Positions 1 through 8,496 of a stretch of DNA of 64,000 bases are shown here, piece by piece. The stretch covers positions 806,001 through 870,000 of the forward strand of contig CAVQCJ010000002.1 in assembly GCA_963711005.1 (NCBI GenBank), written 5' to 3'. The notes below the pieces were generated by a model, which was not told the origin of the DNA, searched no databases, and saw only the letters and a program-made list of their open reading frames with translations. The position numbers and the translations under genes were made by a program. The DNA is from CAVQCJ01 sp963711005 (GTDB lineage: Bacteria; Actinomycetota; Actinomycetes; Prado026). Each line of letters starts with the position of its first letter. Within the stretch, counting starts at the first letter, position 1.

Positions 1-12
1 GGCACCGTGGGG

Positions 13-819
13 TCAGTCCTGGCCGGACGCGAGCGCGCGGGACCGGTCCCGCGCCGCCTCCAGCGCGATGAGGAACGCAGCCCGGACCTTGTGGTCCTCC
101 AGCTCGCGGACGGCGGCAGCCGTGGTGCCGGCCGGCGAGGTCACGTTCTCGCGCAGCACCATCGGGTGCTCACCGGTCTCGCGCAGCATCTTCGCGGCGC
201 CGACCGTGGTCTGGATGACCAGCTCGTTCGCGGTGGCCCGGGGCAGCCCGAGGTGCACGCCCGCCTCGATCATCGCCTCGACCACGAAGAAGATGTACGC
301 GGGCCCGGAGCCGCTCACCGCAGTGACCGCGTCCTGCTGCTTCTCCGGCACCCGGACCACGTGCCCGACCGAGCGCAGCAGCGCCTCGGCCTCGGCCAGG
401 TGCCCCTCGTCGCAGTGCGAGCCCGGCGAGATCGCGGCCATGCCCTCGTCGACCAGCGCGGGGGTGTTGGGCATGACCCGCACGACCGGGGTGCCCTGGG
501 CCAGCCGCTGCTCGACGAACGCCGTCGTGATCCCGGCGGCGAGCGAGACCACGAGCGCGCCCGGGCGCACGTACGGGCTGATCTCGTCCAGCAGGGCCGC
601 CATGTCCTGCGGCTTCACCACCAGGACGAGGGTGTCGGCCCGGGTGGCCGCGTCGACGTTGCCCACGACCTCGACGCCGTACCGCTCGGTCAGCTCCTTG
701 GCCCGTTCCGGGCGGCGCTCGGACACGACCAGGTCGCCGGCCTGCCGACCCGAGCGCAGCAGCCCGGACAGCAACGTCTCGCCCATCACCCCGGCACCCA
801 GCACCGCGACCAGTCCCAT
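13..819 (-). CDS. proC: pyrroline-5-carboxylate reductase
   Basis: Last step of proline synthesis: NAD(P)H-dependent reduction of 1-pyrroline-5-carboxylate to L-proline in the cytosol. The 268-residue protein has the usual ProC length. It opens with the Rossmann motif VLGAGVMGE (residues 6-14), carries VVRVMPNTPALV near 113-125 and the substrate-binding VSGSGPAYIF near 169-178, and has an all-helical dimerisation domain at the C-terminus with the family signature VTSPAGTT. It starts at ATG 819, 16 nt after the proline dehydrogenase stop. The two neighbouring enzymes run the proline cycle in opposite directions, so they share the P5C intermediate. Identification is firm. Confidence 0.95.
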   Translation of the reverse strand: MGLVAVLGAGVMGETLLSGLLRSGRQAGDLVVSERRPERAKELTERYGVEVVGNVDAATRADTLVLVVKPQDMAALLDEISPYVRPGALVVSLAAGITTAFVEQRLAQGTPVVRVMPNTPALVDEGMAAISPGSHCDEGHLAEAEALLRSVGHVVRVPEKQQDAVTAVSGSGPAYIFFVVEAMIEAGVHLGLPRATANELVIQTTVGAAKMLRETGEHPMVLRENVTSPAGTTAAAVRELEDHKVRAAFLIALEAARDRSRALASGQD

Positions 820-835
820 GGTGGCCAGCCCCTTC

Positions 836-1771
836 TCAGCTCTTGGACGTGACTGCGCGCATCAGGAGCGCCAGGTTGGCGGGCTTCTCGGCCAGCCGGC
901 GGACCAGGTAGCCCCACCACTGGTCCCCGTACGGCAGGTACACCCGCACCTTCTCGCCCTGGCCGGCCAGCCGCGCCTGCTCGTCCGGGCGGACTCCGTA
1001 CAGCATCTGGTACTCGTAGGAGCCCTTGGGCCGCTCGTGCCGGACCGCGAGCGCCCCCGCGATCTCGATCAGCCGCGGGTCGTGGCTGGCCACCATCGGG
1101 TAGCCGGGACCGGCGAGCAGGACCTTCAGGCAGCGGACGTACGCGCGGTCCACTTCGGCCTTGTCTGCGAAAGCCACGGACGGCGGCTCCCGGTACGCCC
1201 CCTTGCACAGGCGCACCCGGGACCCTTCGTAGGCGAGGTCCGCGCAGTCGGTCTCGGTGCGGAACAGGTACGACTGGAGCACCGCGCCGGTCGAGGGGAA
1301 GTCCCGGCGGAGCTCGGCCAGGATGCCCAGCGTCGAGTCGGTGGTGGTGTGGTCCTCCATGTCGAGCGTGACCGTGGTGCCGGCCGCCCGCGCGGCGGCG
1401 CAGATCTGCCGGGCGTGCTCCAGCGCGATCTTCTCGCCGTCACCGGGAAGGGCCTGCCCGACCGCCGACAGCTTCACGCTCACCTCGGCGCCGCTGCTCA
1501 GGCCCTCGTCGGCCAAGCGGCCGAGAAGCGTCACGTACGCGGACCGAGTGGCCTCCGCCTGGGCCGCCTCGGTGGTGTCCTCGCCGAGGTGGTCGATCGT
1601 GGCGAGCAGGCCGGCCGCGATCAGTTCACGGGTGGCCCTGACGGCGTCCTCGGTGCCGTCGCCGGCGACGAAGCGGCGCACCAGGCCGCGGGAGACCGGT
1701 GCGGCCGCGGCCACGGCCCGCAGCCGGTCGCTGCGCGCGGCCGACAGCAGCACTCCACGGATCACGCCCAC
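836..1771 (-). CDS. proline dehydrogenase (monofunctional)
   Basis: FAD-dependent oxidation of proline to pyrroline-5-carboxylate, the first step of proline catabolism. The 311-residue protein matches the stand-alone actinobacterial PRODH rather than bifunctional PutA. Family signatures are visible: SVKLSAVG near 98-105, LDMEDHTTTDSTL near 135-147, QSYLFRTETD near 166-175, RLCKGAYREP near 186-195, YEYQMLYGVR near 255-264 and VYLPYGDQWWGYLVRRLAE towards the end. The GTG start at 1771 lies 3 nt after the ABC permease stop, so it is probably co-transcribed with the transporter genes. No P5C dehydrogenase is present in the window. Confidence 0.93.
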   Translation of the reverse strand: MGVIRGVLLSAARSDRLRAVAAAAPVSRGLVRRFVAGDGTEDAVRATRELIAAGLLATIDHLGEDTTEAAQAEATRSAYVTLLGRLADEGLSSGAEVSVKLSAVGQALPGDGEKIALEHARQICAAARAAGTTVTLDMEDHTTTDSTLGILAELRRDFPSTGAVLQSYLFRTETDCADLAYEGSRVRLCKGAYREPPSVAFADKAEVDRAYVRCLKVLLAGPGYPMVASHDPRLIEIAGALAVRHERPKGSYEYQMLYGVRPDEQARLAGQGEKVRVYLPYGDQWWGYLVRRLAEKPANLALLMRAVTSKS

Positions 1772-1774
1772 AGG

Positions 1775-2512
1775 CTACGGCGTGCGTCGGCGCAAGGTGG
1801 CCGACCCGAGCACGAGCGCCCCCACGACGAAGCCGCCCACGATGGCCAGGTCACGCCAGAACTGGGCGGTCAGGCTCGGGCTGACGGTGAGCAGCTTCAT
1901 CGCGTCGACCGCGTACGACAGCGGCAGCAGGTCCGAGATCAGCTCGAGCGCCGGGGGCAGGGTGTCGCGCGGACCGATCAGGCCGCACAGCAGCAGCTGC
2001 GGGATGATCAGCGCCGGCATGAACTGCACTGCCTGGAACTCCGTGCTCGCGAACGCGCTGACGAACAGGCCCAGGCTGCTGCCCAGCACGGCCACGAGCA
2101 CCGCCACCACGGTGACCGCCCAGACCGGACCGGCCACGTCCAGGCCCAGCAGGCCGAACGCCACCAGGCTGACGACCACCGCCTGCACTGCGGCGGCGAG
2201 CCCGAACGCCAGGCCGTAGCCGAGCAGGAAGTCGGCCTTGCCCATGGGCAGGGCGAGCAGCCGCTCGAGCGTCCCGCTGGACCGCTCGCGCAGCGTCGCG
2301 ACCGAGGTGATCAGGAACATCACGGTCAGCGGGAAGATCCCCAGCAGCAGCGCGCCCCAGTGGTCGAACGCGCCGGGCGTCTCGCTGAGGATCCAGGCCA
2401 GCAGCCCGAGTATCACCGTGGGGATGGCCAGGATGAGCCCGATCGTGCGCGGGTCGTGCCGAAGCTGCTGCAGCACGCGGCGGGTGGTCGCCAGCAGGAT
2501 GCGCTCGTTCAT
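1775..2512 (-). CDS. ABC-2 type transporter permease
   Basis: Membrane subunit of a drug/polysaccharide-type ABC exporter, 245 residues with about six hydrophobic segments. The Ser/Gly-rich RERSSGTLERLLALPMGKADFLLGY stretch near 75-99 (quoted in part as RERSSGTLERLL) is typical of the ABC-2 permease cytoplasmic loop. The ATG at 2512 overlaps the ATPase stop (ATGA), so the two are translationally coupled. The substrate cannot be read from sequence; daunorubicin-resistance-like exporters are the closest well-known relatives. It is followed after 3 nt by proline dehydrogenase, an association that may be positional only. Confidence 0.85.
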   Translation of the reverse strand: MNERILLATTRRVLQQLRHDPRTIGLILAIPTVILGLLAWILSETPGAFDHWGALLLGIFPLTVMFLITSVATLRERSSGTLERLLALPMGKADFLLGYGLAFGLAAAVQAVVVSLVAFGLLGLDVAGPVWAVTVVAVLVAVLGSSLGLFVSAFASTEFQAVQFMPALIIPQLLLCGLIGPRDTLPPALELISDLLPLSYAVDAMKLLTVSPSLTAQFWRDLAIVGGFVVGALVLGSATLRRRTP

Positions 2513-3252
2513 GCCGCACCCGCGTCGCCGGGGTCCGCCTCGACGATGGCGAGGAACGCGCCCTCGACGTCGGCCGCGCCGGTCCGCGCGATCAGTCCGG
2601 CCTCGCTGTCGTCGGCCACGATCAGGCCGTCCCGCATGAGGACCAGCCGGTCGCACCGCGACGCCTCGTCCATCACGTGCGAGGACACGAGCAGGCCGAC
2701 CCCGTCGTCGGCCAGCCGGCGGAACATGTCCCACAGGTCGCGGCGCAGGACGGGGTCCAGGCCGACCGTCGGCTCGTCCAGGACGAGCAGCCGGGGCGTT
2801 CCGAGCAGGGCCGTCGCGAGCGAGACCCGGCTGAGCTGACCGCCCGAGAGAGTGTCGGCCCGCACGTCCGCCTCGTCGTGCAGCGCGACCTCGTCCAGCA
2901 CCCGGTCGACGTCCGAGCGTGCGGCGCCGACGACGACGGCGAAGTACGCGACGTTCTCCCGGACGGTCAGGTCGGGGTACACGGCCGGTGCCTGGGTGAC
3001 GTACCCGACCTGGTGACGCAGCACGGGGTCGCCGGCCGGCCGGCCGAGCACCTCGCAGGTCCCGGTCACGCGGGCCTGGACACCCACGATCGCGCGCATC
3101 AGCGAGGTCTTGCCGCACCCGCTCGGTCCGAGCAGCCCGGTGACCGAGCCGGCGTCGACCCCGAAGGACACGTCGCGGACGACAGCGCGCCCCCCACGGA
3201 CCACCTGCAGTCCGTCGACCCGTAGCGCCGCCGTAGTGCTCACGTCCCCCAC
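2509..3252 (-). CDS. ABC transporter ATP-binding protein
   Basis: Cytosolic ATPase of the exporter encoded with the downstream permease. It has Walker A GPSGCGKTS near 42-50, the signature LSGGQLSRVSLA near 140-151, Walker B LLVLDEPTVGLD near 160-171 and a switch His in SSHVMDEA. At 247 residues it is a single nucleotide-binding domain. The GTG start at 3252 is taken as the longest frame; a second GTG at 3243 is possible. Its 5' end is only 8 nt from the 68-bp repeat element at 3260-3327, so its promoter must lie in or beyond that element. Confidence 0.9.
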   Translation of the reverse strand: MGDVSTTAALRVDGLQVVRGGRAVVRDVSFGVDAGSVTGLLGPSGCGKTSLMRAIVGVQARVTGTCEVLGRPAGDPVLRHQVGYVTQAPAVYPDLTVRENVAYFAVVVGAARSDVDRVLDEVALHDEADVRADTLSGGQLSRVSLATALLGTPRLLVLDEPTVGLDPVLRRDLWDMFRRLADDGVGLLVSSHVMDEASRCDRLVLMRDGLIVADDSEAGLIARTGAADVEGAFLAIVEADPGDAGAA

Positions 3253-3259
3253 TGTGCCG

Positions 3260-3327
3260 TTTCACACCCGCTGTTGGGGTGTCCGACCCGGTCTACGAAG
3301 CGCTGTACCCCAACAGCGGGTGTGGAA
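3260..3327. repeat. 68-bp palindromic element, copy A (downstream of DUF559 gene)
   Basis: Contains a perfect 18-bp inverted repeat (3263-3280 with 3307-3324) around a 26-nt loop. It aligns without gaps to 4307-4374 (48 of 68 identical by eye), with conserved ends TTTCAC and GTGTG-AA and a conserved core CCGGTCTACGA. Both copies have the same orientation. The stop codon of the DUF559 gene (TAG at 3293-3295 on the minus strand) sits in the loop, so the right arm encodes the last residues of that protein. It could fold as a terminator stem, but it lacks a U-tract. Confidence 0.8.
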
Positions 3328-4312
3328 GGGGCCTGGCGACGCGCGCGGCACCTCGCGCGAAGGCGGCGCGGATGCGACCCGCGACCGGCCTGAAGTCCCC
3401 GACGACGTCGGACCACACCCACCGGACGACTTCGTAGCCTTCGCGCAGGCGGTCTTCGCGCCGCTTCTCGGCCCAGAGGTCTTCCGGACGTCGGTACTTG
3501 AGCCGGCCGTCGAACTCGCCGACGACCCGCTGCTCGGGCCACAGGAAGTCGACCCGCCCTATCGGTCCGGCGCTGTCGCGGACCCAGGCCTGCAGCCGCG
3601 GGGCAGGCAGCCCGTGACTGGCGATCGCCAAACGGGACAAGGTCTCCCCGGGAGACTCCGACCGGCCGTCCGCCAACGCCACGGCCCGGCGGGCGTGGCC
3701 GCTGAACGGGCCGACCTCGAGCTCGAGCAGGTCACCAAGGGTCTCCCGCCGGGCAATTCCCGCCGCAAGGGCGGCATCGACGGCGACGACCGCCGCCGGA
3801 AGGGGCAGCCGCCGCGCCAGGTCGAGCGCCGTCCGCGTCCCGTCGGTCACCCGGAGTCGGCGTATGACGGTGACCTGGTCTGCGGGCAGCGCACGTCCGT
3901 GCACCACCAGGTCGGGCCGGCGGCGGGCGGCCGCCCCGGGGACCGTCACTTCGACGGCAGTCGGCGGCTCGCCAAGGAGTGGGAGGTGGTGGATCAGCGC
4001 GGCCGATCGGTGCGACAGCGCAGCGGACGACGCAAGGACGGCCAAGGCCGCCGCGAGAACCCGTTCGTCGCCCGGTTCGGGACGAGAGTCGGCGTAGACG
4101 CCGCGACGAAGTGCCGTCCACGCACCGGTACGGAGCCGGGACACGATCTCGTCCGGCGAGTAGCCGCACGCGAGGGCGTCCGCACGGGTAAAGACACCCC
4201 CGCGGTCGAGTGCGCGAGCAGCGAGTCGAGGGTCCACCTCACCGAGGCTGCCGCACACGGGCCACCACGTCGCGACTGTCCACAGGCGGCGGTCCCCGGC
4301 ATCGCATTTCAC
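3293..4312 (-). CDS. DUF559 endonuclease-fold protein with AbiEi-like N-terminus
   Basis: The 339-residue frame has an N-terminal winged-helix part resembling AbiEi-type antitoxin domains (GVFTRADALACGYSPDEIVSRL, shown in part as FTRADALACGYS, then ALRRGVYAD). The C-terminal domain is of the Vsr/DUF559 fold: IGRVDFLWPEQRVVGEFDG, with D and E/D in the positions expected for metal binding, and a Lys-rich KYRRPEDLWAEKRREDRL helix. Such genes are common and often multicopy in actinobacteria, with no settled function; no AbiEii toxin partner is adjacent. The longest start (GTG 4312) lies inside repeat copy B, so a start further in, near VDPRLAARAL, is likely. Confidence 0.7.
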   Translation of the reverse strand: MKCDAGDRRLWTVATWWPVCGSLGEVDPRLAARALDRGGVFTRADALACGYSPDEIVSRLRTGAWTALRRGVYADSRPEPGDERVLAAALAVLASSAALSHRSAALIHHLPLLGEPPTAVEVTVPGAAARRRPDLVVHGRALPADQVTVIRRLRVTDGTRTALDLARRLPLPAAVVAVDAALAAGIARRETLGDLLELEVGPFSGHARRAVALADGRSESPGETLSRLAIASHGLPAPRLQAWVRDSAGPIGRVDFLWPEQRVVGEFDGRLKYRRPEDLWAEKRREDRLREGYEVVRWVWSDVVGDFRPVAGRIRAAFARGAARVARPLPHPLLGYSAS

Positions 4313-4374
4313 GCACCGGACCGGGGTGACCGGCCCGGTCTACGACGCGCTCCTGCCCGACGCGGGGTGTGAAA
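4307..4374. repeat. 68-bp palindromic element, copy B (upstream of DUF559 gene)
   Basis: Direct copy of the 3260-3327 element, offset by 1047 bp. The ends TTTCAC and GTGTGAAA form a short terminal inverted repeat, but the long perfect stem of copy A is degenerate here. Read on the minus strand it still encodes HPASGRSAS followed by TAG, matching HPLLGYSAS-stop at the end of the DUF559 protein. It may therefore be the 3' remnant of a second DUF559 gene, or an independent repeat unit. It lies 4 nt from the stop of the upstream isomerase gene. Confidence 0.7.
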
Positions 4375-4378
4375 CGGG

Positions 4379-5224
4379 TCAGGTCGCGGTGGCGACCAGG
4401 TTGAGGCGGGCGAAGGCCAGCGCCTCGGCCAGGTCCGCCTCGCGCTCGGCGCGGTTGGCGGCGCGGCGGGTCGACACCTCGAGCACGACGGTCCCGGCGA
4501 AGCCGTTGCGGGCCAACAGCTCGAGCACCTCGGTGCACGGCTGCCCGCCCCGTCCGGGCACCAGGTGCTCGTCACGGTTGGAACCCGAGCCGTCGGCCAG
4601 GTGCAGGTGGGCGAGCCGGTCGCCGAGCGCGCCGGCCATCGCGAGCGGGTCGCTGCCGGACACCGCGGTGTGCGACAGGTCCAGCGTCACGTGCGGGTAG
4701 TCCTCGTCGAGCGGGTCCCAGCCTGGCGCGTACGCCGCCGCTTCCCGGCCGGCCGCACGCCACGGGTACATGTTCTCCACCGCGAACACCACGCCGGTCT
4801 CGTCCCCGAGACGCTCCAGTCCGCCGACGAACGTCTTCGCGTAGTCGCGCTGCCAGCGGAACGGCGGGTGCACGACGACCGTCGACGCCCCCAGCGCCTC
4901 GGCCGCTGCCTGCGAGCGCTGCAGCTTGACCCAGGGATCCGTCGTCCACACCCGCTGGGTGATGAGCAGGCACGGGGAGTGGATCGCCAGCACCGGGACG
5001 CCGTAGTGGTCGACCAGTCGGCGCACGGCCTCGATCTCCTGGCTGAGCGGGTCGGTGCCGACCATCAGCTCGACGCCGTCGTACCCGAGCCGTGCCGCGA
5101 GCTCGAACGCCGCCGTGGTGTTCTCCGGGTACGTGGACGCGGACGAGAGCGCGACCTTGGCCGCGGGGACACGTACGGCGTCGACAGCATGCCCCTCGCC
5201 CTGGGGTCCGTCGGCTCGGGCCAC
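4379..5224 (-). CDS. sugar phosphate isomerase/epimerase family protein
   Basis: TIM-barrel protein of the xylose-isomerase-like/AP-endonuclease-2 superfamily, 281 residues in the longest frame. Visible features are LGYDGVELMVG near 47-57, VLAIHSPCLLIT near 76-87, STVVVHPPF, VFAVENMYP, VTLDLSHTAVSG and LAHLHLADGSGSNRDEHLVPG, the last supplying metal-binding His, Asp and Glu. The substrate is unknown. The conserved barrel begins at VALSSASTYPENT, so a start later than GTG 5224 is possible. It precedes the DUF559 gene on the same strand. Confidence 0.8.
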   Translation of the reverse strand: MARADGPQGEGHAVDAVRVPAAKVALSSASTYPENTTAAFELAARLGYDGVELMVGTDPLSQEIEAVRRLVDHYGVPVLAIHSPCLLITQRVWTTDPWVKLQRSQAAAEALGASTVVVHPPFRWQRDYAKTFVGGLERLGDETGVVFAVENMYPWRAAGREAAAYAPGWDPLDEDYPHVTLDLSHTAVSGSDPLAMAGALGDRLAHLHLADGSGSNRDEHLVPGRGGQPCTEVLELLARNGFAGTVVLEVSTRRAANRAEREADLAEALAFARLNLVATAT

Positions 5225-5234
5225 AGGTTCCAGC

Positions 5235-6194
5235 CTACGTTCGCCGGGCCACCCCGTCGGCCTCGTCGGCGGCGAGCTGGTCCAGGCGGCGAAGGATCAC
5301 CCCTTCGCGCAGCGCCCATGGGCAGATGTCCAGCTCGGAGATCCCGAGCAGGTCCATCGCCGCATCCGCGACCACGGCCCCGGCGAGCAGCTGGCGGGCC
5401 CGGCCCGGTGACACACCCGGGAGCTCGGCCCGCTCGGCGGCGCTGCGCTCGGCCAGCCGCGGCATCCACTGCAGCAGGTCCTCGTGCCGCAGCAGCCGCC
5501 GGACGTACGGTCCTTGCTCGGAGGGCGCGGCCCCGGCCAGCCGGGCCAGCGACCGGAAGGTCTTCGAGGTCCCCACCACCCGGTCTGGCGCCCCGACCCT
5601 GATGACGCGACCGAGGTCGCGGGCGAAGACGGCGCGGACGTGCTTGCGCAGGGCCTTGACGTCCGCCGCGGACGGCGGGTCGCCGGGCAGCATCTCGCGG
5701 GTCAGCCGGCCGGCGCCCAGCGGCAGCGAGTTCGCCGCGTCGGGCTCCTCGTCCGAGCCGGTGGCGACCTCGAGCGAGCCGCCGCCGATGTCCAGGGCCA
5801 GCAGCCGGCCGGACGACCAGCCGTACCAGCGCCTGACCGCGAAGAACGTCAGCCGCGCCTCGTCCTCGCCGGAGAGCACCTGCAGGTCGGCGCCGGCCGC
5901 CGCGCGGATGCGGTCGAGCACCTGCTCGCCGTTCGGGGCGTCCCGGATCGCCGAGGTGGCGAACGAGAGCATCTCCTCGACGCCTTTGTCCTCGGCCATC
6001 GCCACCGCTTCGCGCACGTAGTCGGCGAGCTGGCCAGCGCCGGACGGGCCGATCCGACCCGACGCGTCCAGCAGCTCGGCGAGCCGCATCTCGGTCTTGT
6101 CCGAGAACGCCGGGACCGGGGGCGCCCCCGGTCTGGCGTCCACGACGAGCAGGTGCACGGTGTTCGACCCGACGTCCAGAACCCCGAGGCGCAT
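5235..6194 (-). CDS. Ppx/GppA family phosphatase
   Basis: Exopolyphosphatase/pppGpp phosphohydrolase family, 319 residues, the short actinobacterial form consisting of only the two actin-like ASKHA domains. Phosphate-1 motif is LDVGSNTVHLLVVD (residues 5-18); phosphate-2 motif is LALDIGGGSLEVATGS near 140-155. Actinobacterial short forms include both polyphosphatases and proteins of unknown substrate, so chain-length preference cannot be assigned. The ATG at 6194 is directly at the Rossmann-like N-terminus. It is divergent from the Cys-rich gene starting at 6236 with only 41 nt between them. Confidence 0.87.
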   Translation of the reverse strand: MRLGVLDVGSNTVHLLVVDARPGAPPVPAFSDKTEMRLAELLDASGRIGPSGAGQLADYVREAVAMAEDKGVEEMLSFATSAIRDAPNGEQVLDRIRAAAGADLQVLSGEDEARLTFFAVRRWYGWSSGRLLALDIGGGSLEVATGSDEEPDAANSLPLGAGRLTREMLPGDPPSAADVKALRKHVRAVFARDLGRVIRVGAPDRVVGTSKTFRSLARLAGAAPSEQGPYVRRLLRHEDLLQWMPRLAERSAAERAELPGVSPGRARQLLAGAVVADAAMDLLGISELDICPWALREGVILRRLDQLAADEADGVARRT

Positions 6195-6235
6195 GCGGTG
6201 ACGCTATCCGCCGGAGCGCCCCGTACGCTGACCCG

Positions 6236-6988
6236 GTGCCAGAAGTGGACCTCGACTTCCCGCGGGCGTGGGCGGAGTTCCCCGACCCCGCCGACCCCGC
6301 CCAGGTCTTCCGCTGCGACCTCACGTGGCTGACCTCGAGCTGGACCTGCATCTTCGGGTCGGGCTGCGCGGGGATCTTCAAAGAGAGCCCGGACGACGGC
6401 TGCTGCACGCTCGGTGCGCACTTCGCTGACAAGAAGGACGAGAAGCGCACGCTGAAGTACGCCCGTGAGCTGACAGCGAAGACCTGGCAGAACCACGGCA
6501 CCAAGAAGCTCGTGGAGACCGACGAAGAGGGAGCGCGCAAGACGCGCGTCGTCGACGGCGCGTGCGTCTTCCTGAACCGGCCCGGGTTCGCCGGCGGCGC
6601 CGGCTGCGCTCTGCACTCGCTGGCCCTGCGCACCGGCCGCTCCATCGTCGAGACCAAGCCGGACGTGTGCTGGCAGCTGCCGATCCGGCGCACGTACGAC
6701 CGGGTCACGCGCACCGACGGGTCCGAGGTGCTGGTCGTCTCGATCGCCGAGTACGACCGCCGCGGCTGGGGGCCGGGCGGCCACGACCTGGACTGGTACT
6801 GCTCGGGCAACACCGAGGCGCACGTCGGGCGCGAGCCGGTCTACGTCTCCAACCGCGCCGAGCTGGTCGAGCTGATGGGGCGGCCCGCGTACGACGAGCT
6901 GGCCAGGCTGTGCGAGGTCCGGCTCGCCGCGGCCGGGCGGCGCGGGCCGGGCATGGTCGCCCCGCACCCCGCGGACCCGCCGCGCTGA
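6236..6988 (+). CDS. conserved cysteine-rich protein, possible metal binding
   Basis: 250 residues from GTG 6236. Not assigned to a named enzyme. Cysteines cluster in the first half: CDLTWLTSSWTC, GSGCAGIF, DDGCCTLGAHF, GACVFLNRPGF, GGAGCALHSLALR and KPDVCWQLP. This resembles the CxxxC-rich zinc/iron-chelating families (YkgJ/DUF3109-like), an inference from spacing only. No signal peptide or membrane segment is visible, so it should be cytosolic. It sits between a Ppx/GppA gene and radA; 75 nt separate it from the radA start chosen here. Confidence 0.65.
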   Translation: MPEVDLDFPRAWAEFPDPADPAQVFRCDLTWLTSSWTCIFGSGCAGIFKESPDDGCCTLGAHFADKKDEKRTLKYARELTAKTWQNHGTKKLVETDEEGARKTRVVDGACVFLNRPGFAGGAGCALHSLALRTGRSIVETKPDVCWQLPIRRTYDRVTRTDGSEVLVVSIAEYDRRGWGPGGHDLDWYCSGNTEAHVGREPVYVSNRAELVELMGRPAYDELARLCEVRLAAAGRRGPGMVAPHPADPPR

Positions 6989-7063
6989 TCCGGCGCCGAT
7001 CCGTCGCCGACCGCGGCGCGCGCCTCGACGATGCTGTCGGGCGCAGTCCCTACGCTCCCCGGC

Positions 7064-8453
7064 ATGGCCAACCCCTCGTCCCGGTCCGCCAGCGCCGCCC
7101 GTTCCGCGTTCCGCTGCTCGGAGTGCGGCTGGACGGCGGTCAAGTGGGTGGGCCGCTGCGGCGAGTGCCAGGCCTGGGGCAGCGTCGAGGCGGTGGGTGG
7201 CGGCGGGCCGAGGCTGCGGCAGGTCAGCGCCGGGCCGGTCACGTCCGCGGCGCTGCCGATCGGTGATGTCGACGTGGCCGCCGCGACCGCGCGCAGCACC
7301 GGGGTGCCCGAGCTCGACCGGGTGCTCGGTGGCGGGCTCGTGCCCGGAGCCGTGGTCCTGCTGGCCGGCGAGCCCGGCGTCGGGCAAGTCGACGCTGCTG
7401 CTCGAGGTGGCGGCGCAGGCCGGGCGCACCGGGCACCGGTCGCTCTACGTCACCGGCGAGGAGTCGGCGGCGCAGGTGCGGCTGCGGGCCGGCCGGATCG
7501 GCGCGGTCGACCCCGCGCTGTACCTCGCGGCCGAGACCGACCTCGGCGCCGTGCTCGGCCACGTCGACGCGGTCGCACCCGACCTGCTCGTCGTCGACTC
7601 GGTGCAGACCGTCTCGAGCAGCGAGGCGACGGCGGGCCCGGCGGCGTCACCCAGGTGCGCGCGGTCGCCGACGCCCTCATCCACGTCGCCAAGGACCCGC
7701 GGCATCGCCACGCTCCTGGTCGGGCACGTGACCAAGGACGGGTCGATCGCCGGTCCGCGCGTGCTCGAGCACCTGGTCGACGTCGTGCTGCAGTTCGAGG
7801 GCGAGCGGCACTCGCGGCTGCGCCTGGTCCGGGCCATCAAGAACCGCTACGGGCCGTCCGACGAGGTGGGCTGCTTCGACCTCGACGACAGCGGGATCAC
7901 CGGGCTGCCCGACCCGAGCGGCCTGTTCCTCTCGCACGGCACCGGCCCGGCCGTCGGCACCTGCGTGACCGTCACGCTGGAGGGGCGGCGGCCGCTGGTC
8001 TCCGAGGTGCAGGCCCTGGTCACCGGCCAGGGCATCGCCTCGCCGCGGCGGGCGACCTCAGGACTGGACAACGCCCGCGTGGCGATGATCCTCGCGGTGC
8101 TCGACAAGCGCGGCGGCCTGCGGCTCGCGCAGTCGGAGGTGTACGTCGCGACGGTCGGTGGCGTTCGGCTGACCGACCCCGGCGTCGACCTGGCGCTAGC
8201 CCTGGCGGTGGCGTCGTCGGCCCGCGACCGGCCGCTGCCGCTCGGCACGGTGGTCGTCGGCGAGGTCGGGCTGGCCGGCGAGGTGCGGCGCGTGCCCGGG
8301 GTCGAGCGGCGGCTGGCCGAGGCTGCCCGGCTCGGGTTCACCCGCGCCCTGGTGCCGCCGGGCTCCGGGCGGGCGCCCGACGGCGTACGGACCGTCGAGG
8401 TCGACGACCTGCGCGCTGCGCTGGGCGCGCTCTCCCCCGACGCGCGGCGCTAG
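7064..8453 (+). CDS. radA: DNA repair protein RadA (three apparent frameshifts)
   Basis: RadA/Sms assists branch migration in recombinational repair. The N-terminal zinc finger is FRCSECGWTAVKWVGRCGEC (four Cys). Then come the Walker A GEPGVGKST, reached only after removing an extra G near 7381-7384, the Walker B LLVVDSVQT, the RadA-specific KNRYG motif (IKNRYGPSDEVG) and a Lon-protease-like C-terminal domain (VATVGGVRLTDPGVDLALALA). Two further shifts occur near 7640 (one G missing) and 7697 (one C extra). The ATG at 7064 gives MANPSSRSA; an upstream ATG at 7031 is less likely. Its neighbour disA follows after 43 nt, the usual actinobacterial order. Confidence 0.9.
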
Positions 8454-8496
8454 ACTCGCGGTGATCTTCGATCCTCGGCGTGGCGGGAGCTGACGG

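Noticed and set aside
68..2839. Long plus-strand open frame opposite proC, proline dehydrogenase and the ABC transporter genes
   Set aside because: It is a shadow produced by high third-position GC of the real minus-strand genes. Its translation is Arg/Ser/Ala-rich, without motifs, and the opposite strand has clear enzymes.
3293..4312. Complete AbiE-type toxin-antitoxin pair
   Set aside because: Only the AbiEi-like winged-helix part is present, joined to a nuclease-fold domain. No AbiEii nucleotidyltransferase toxin gene is adjacent.
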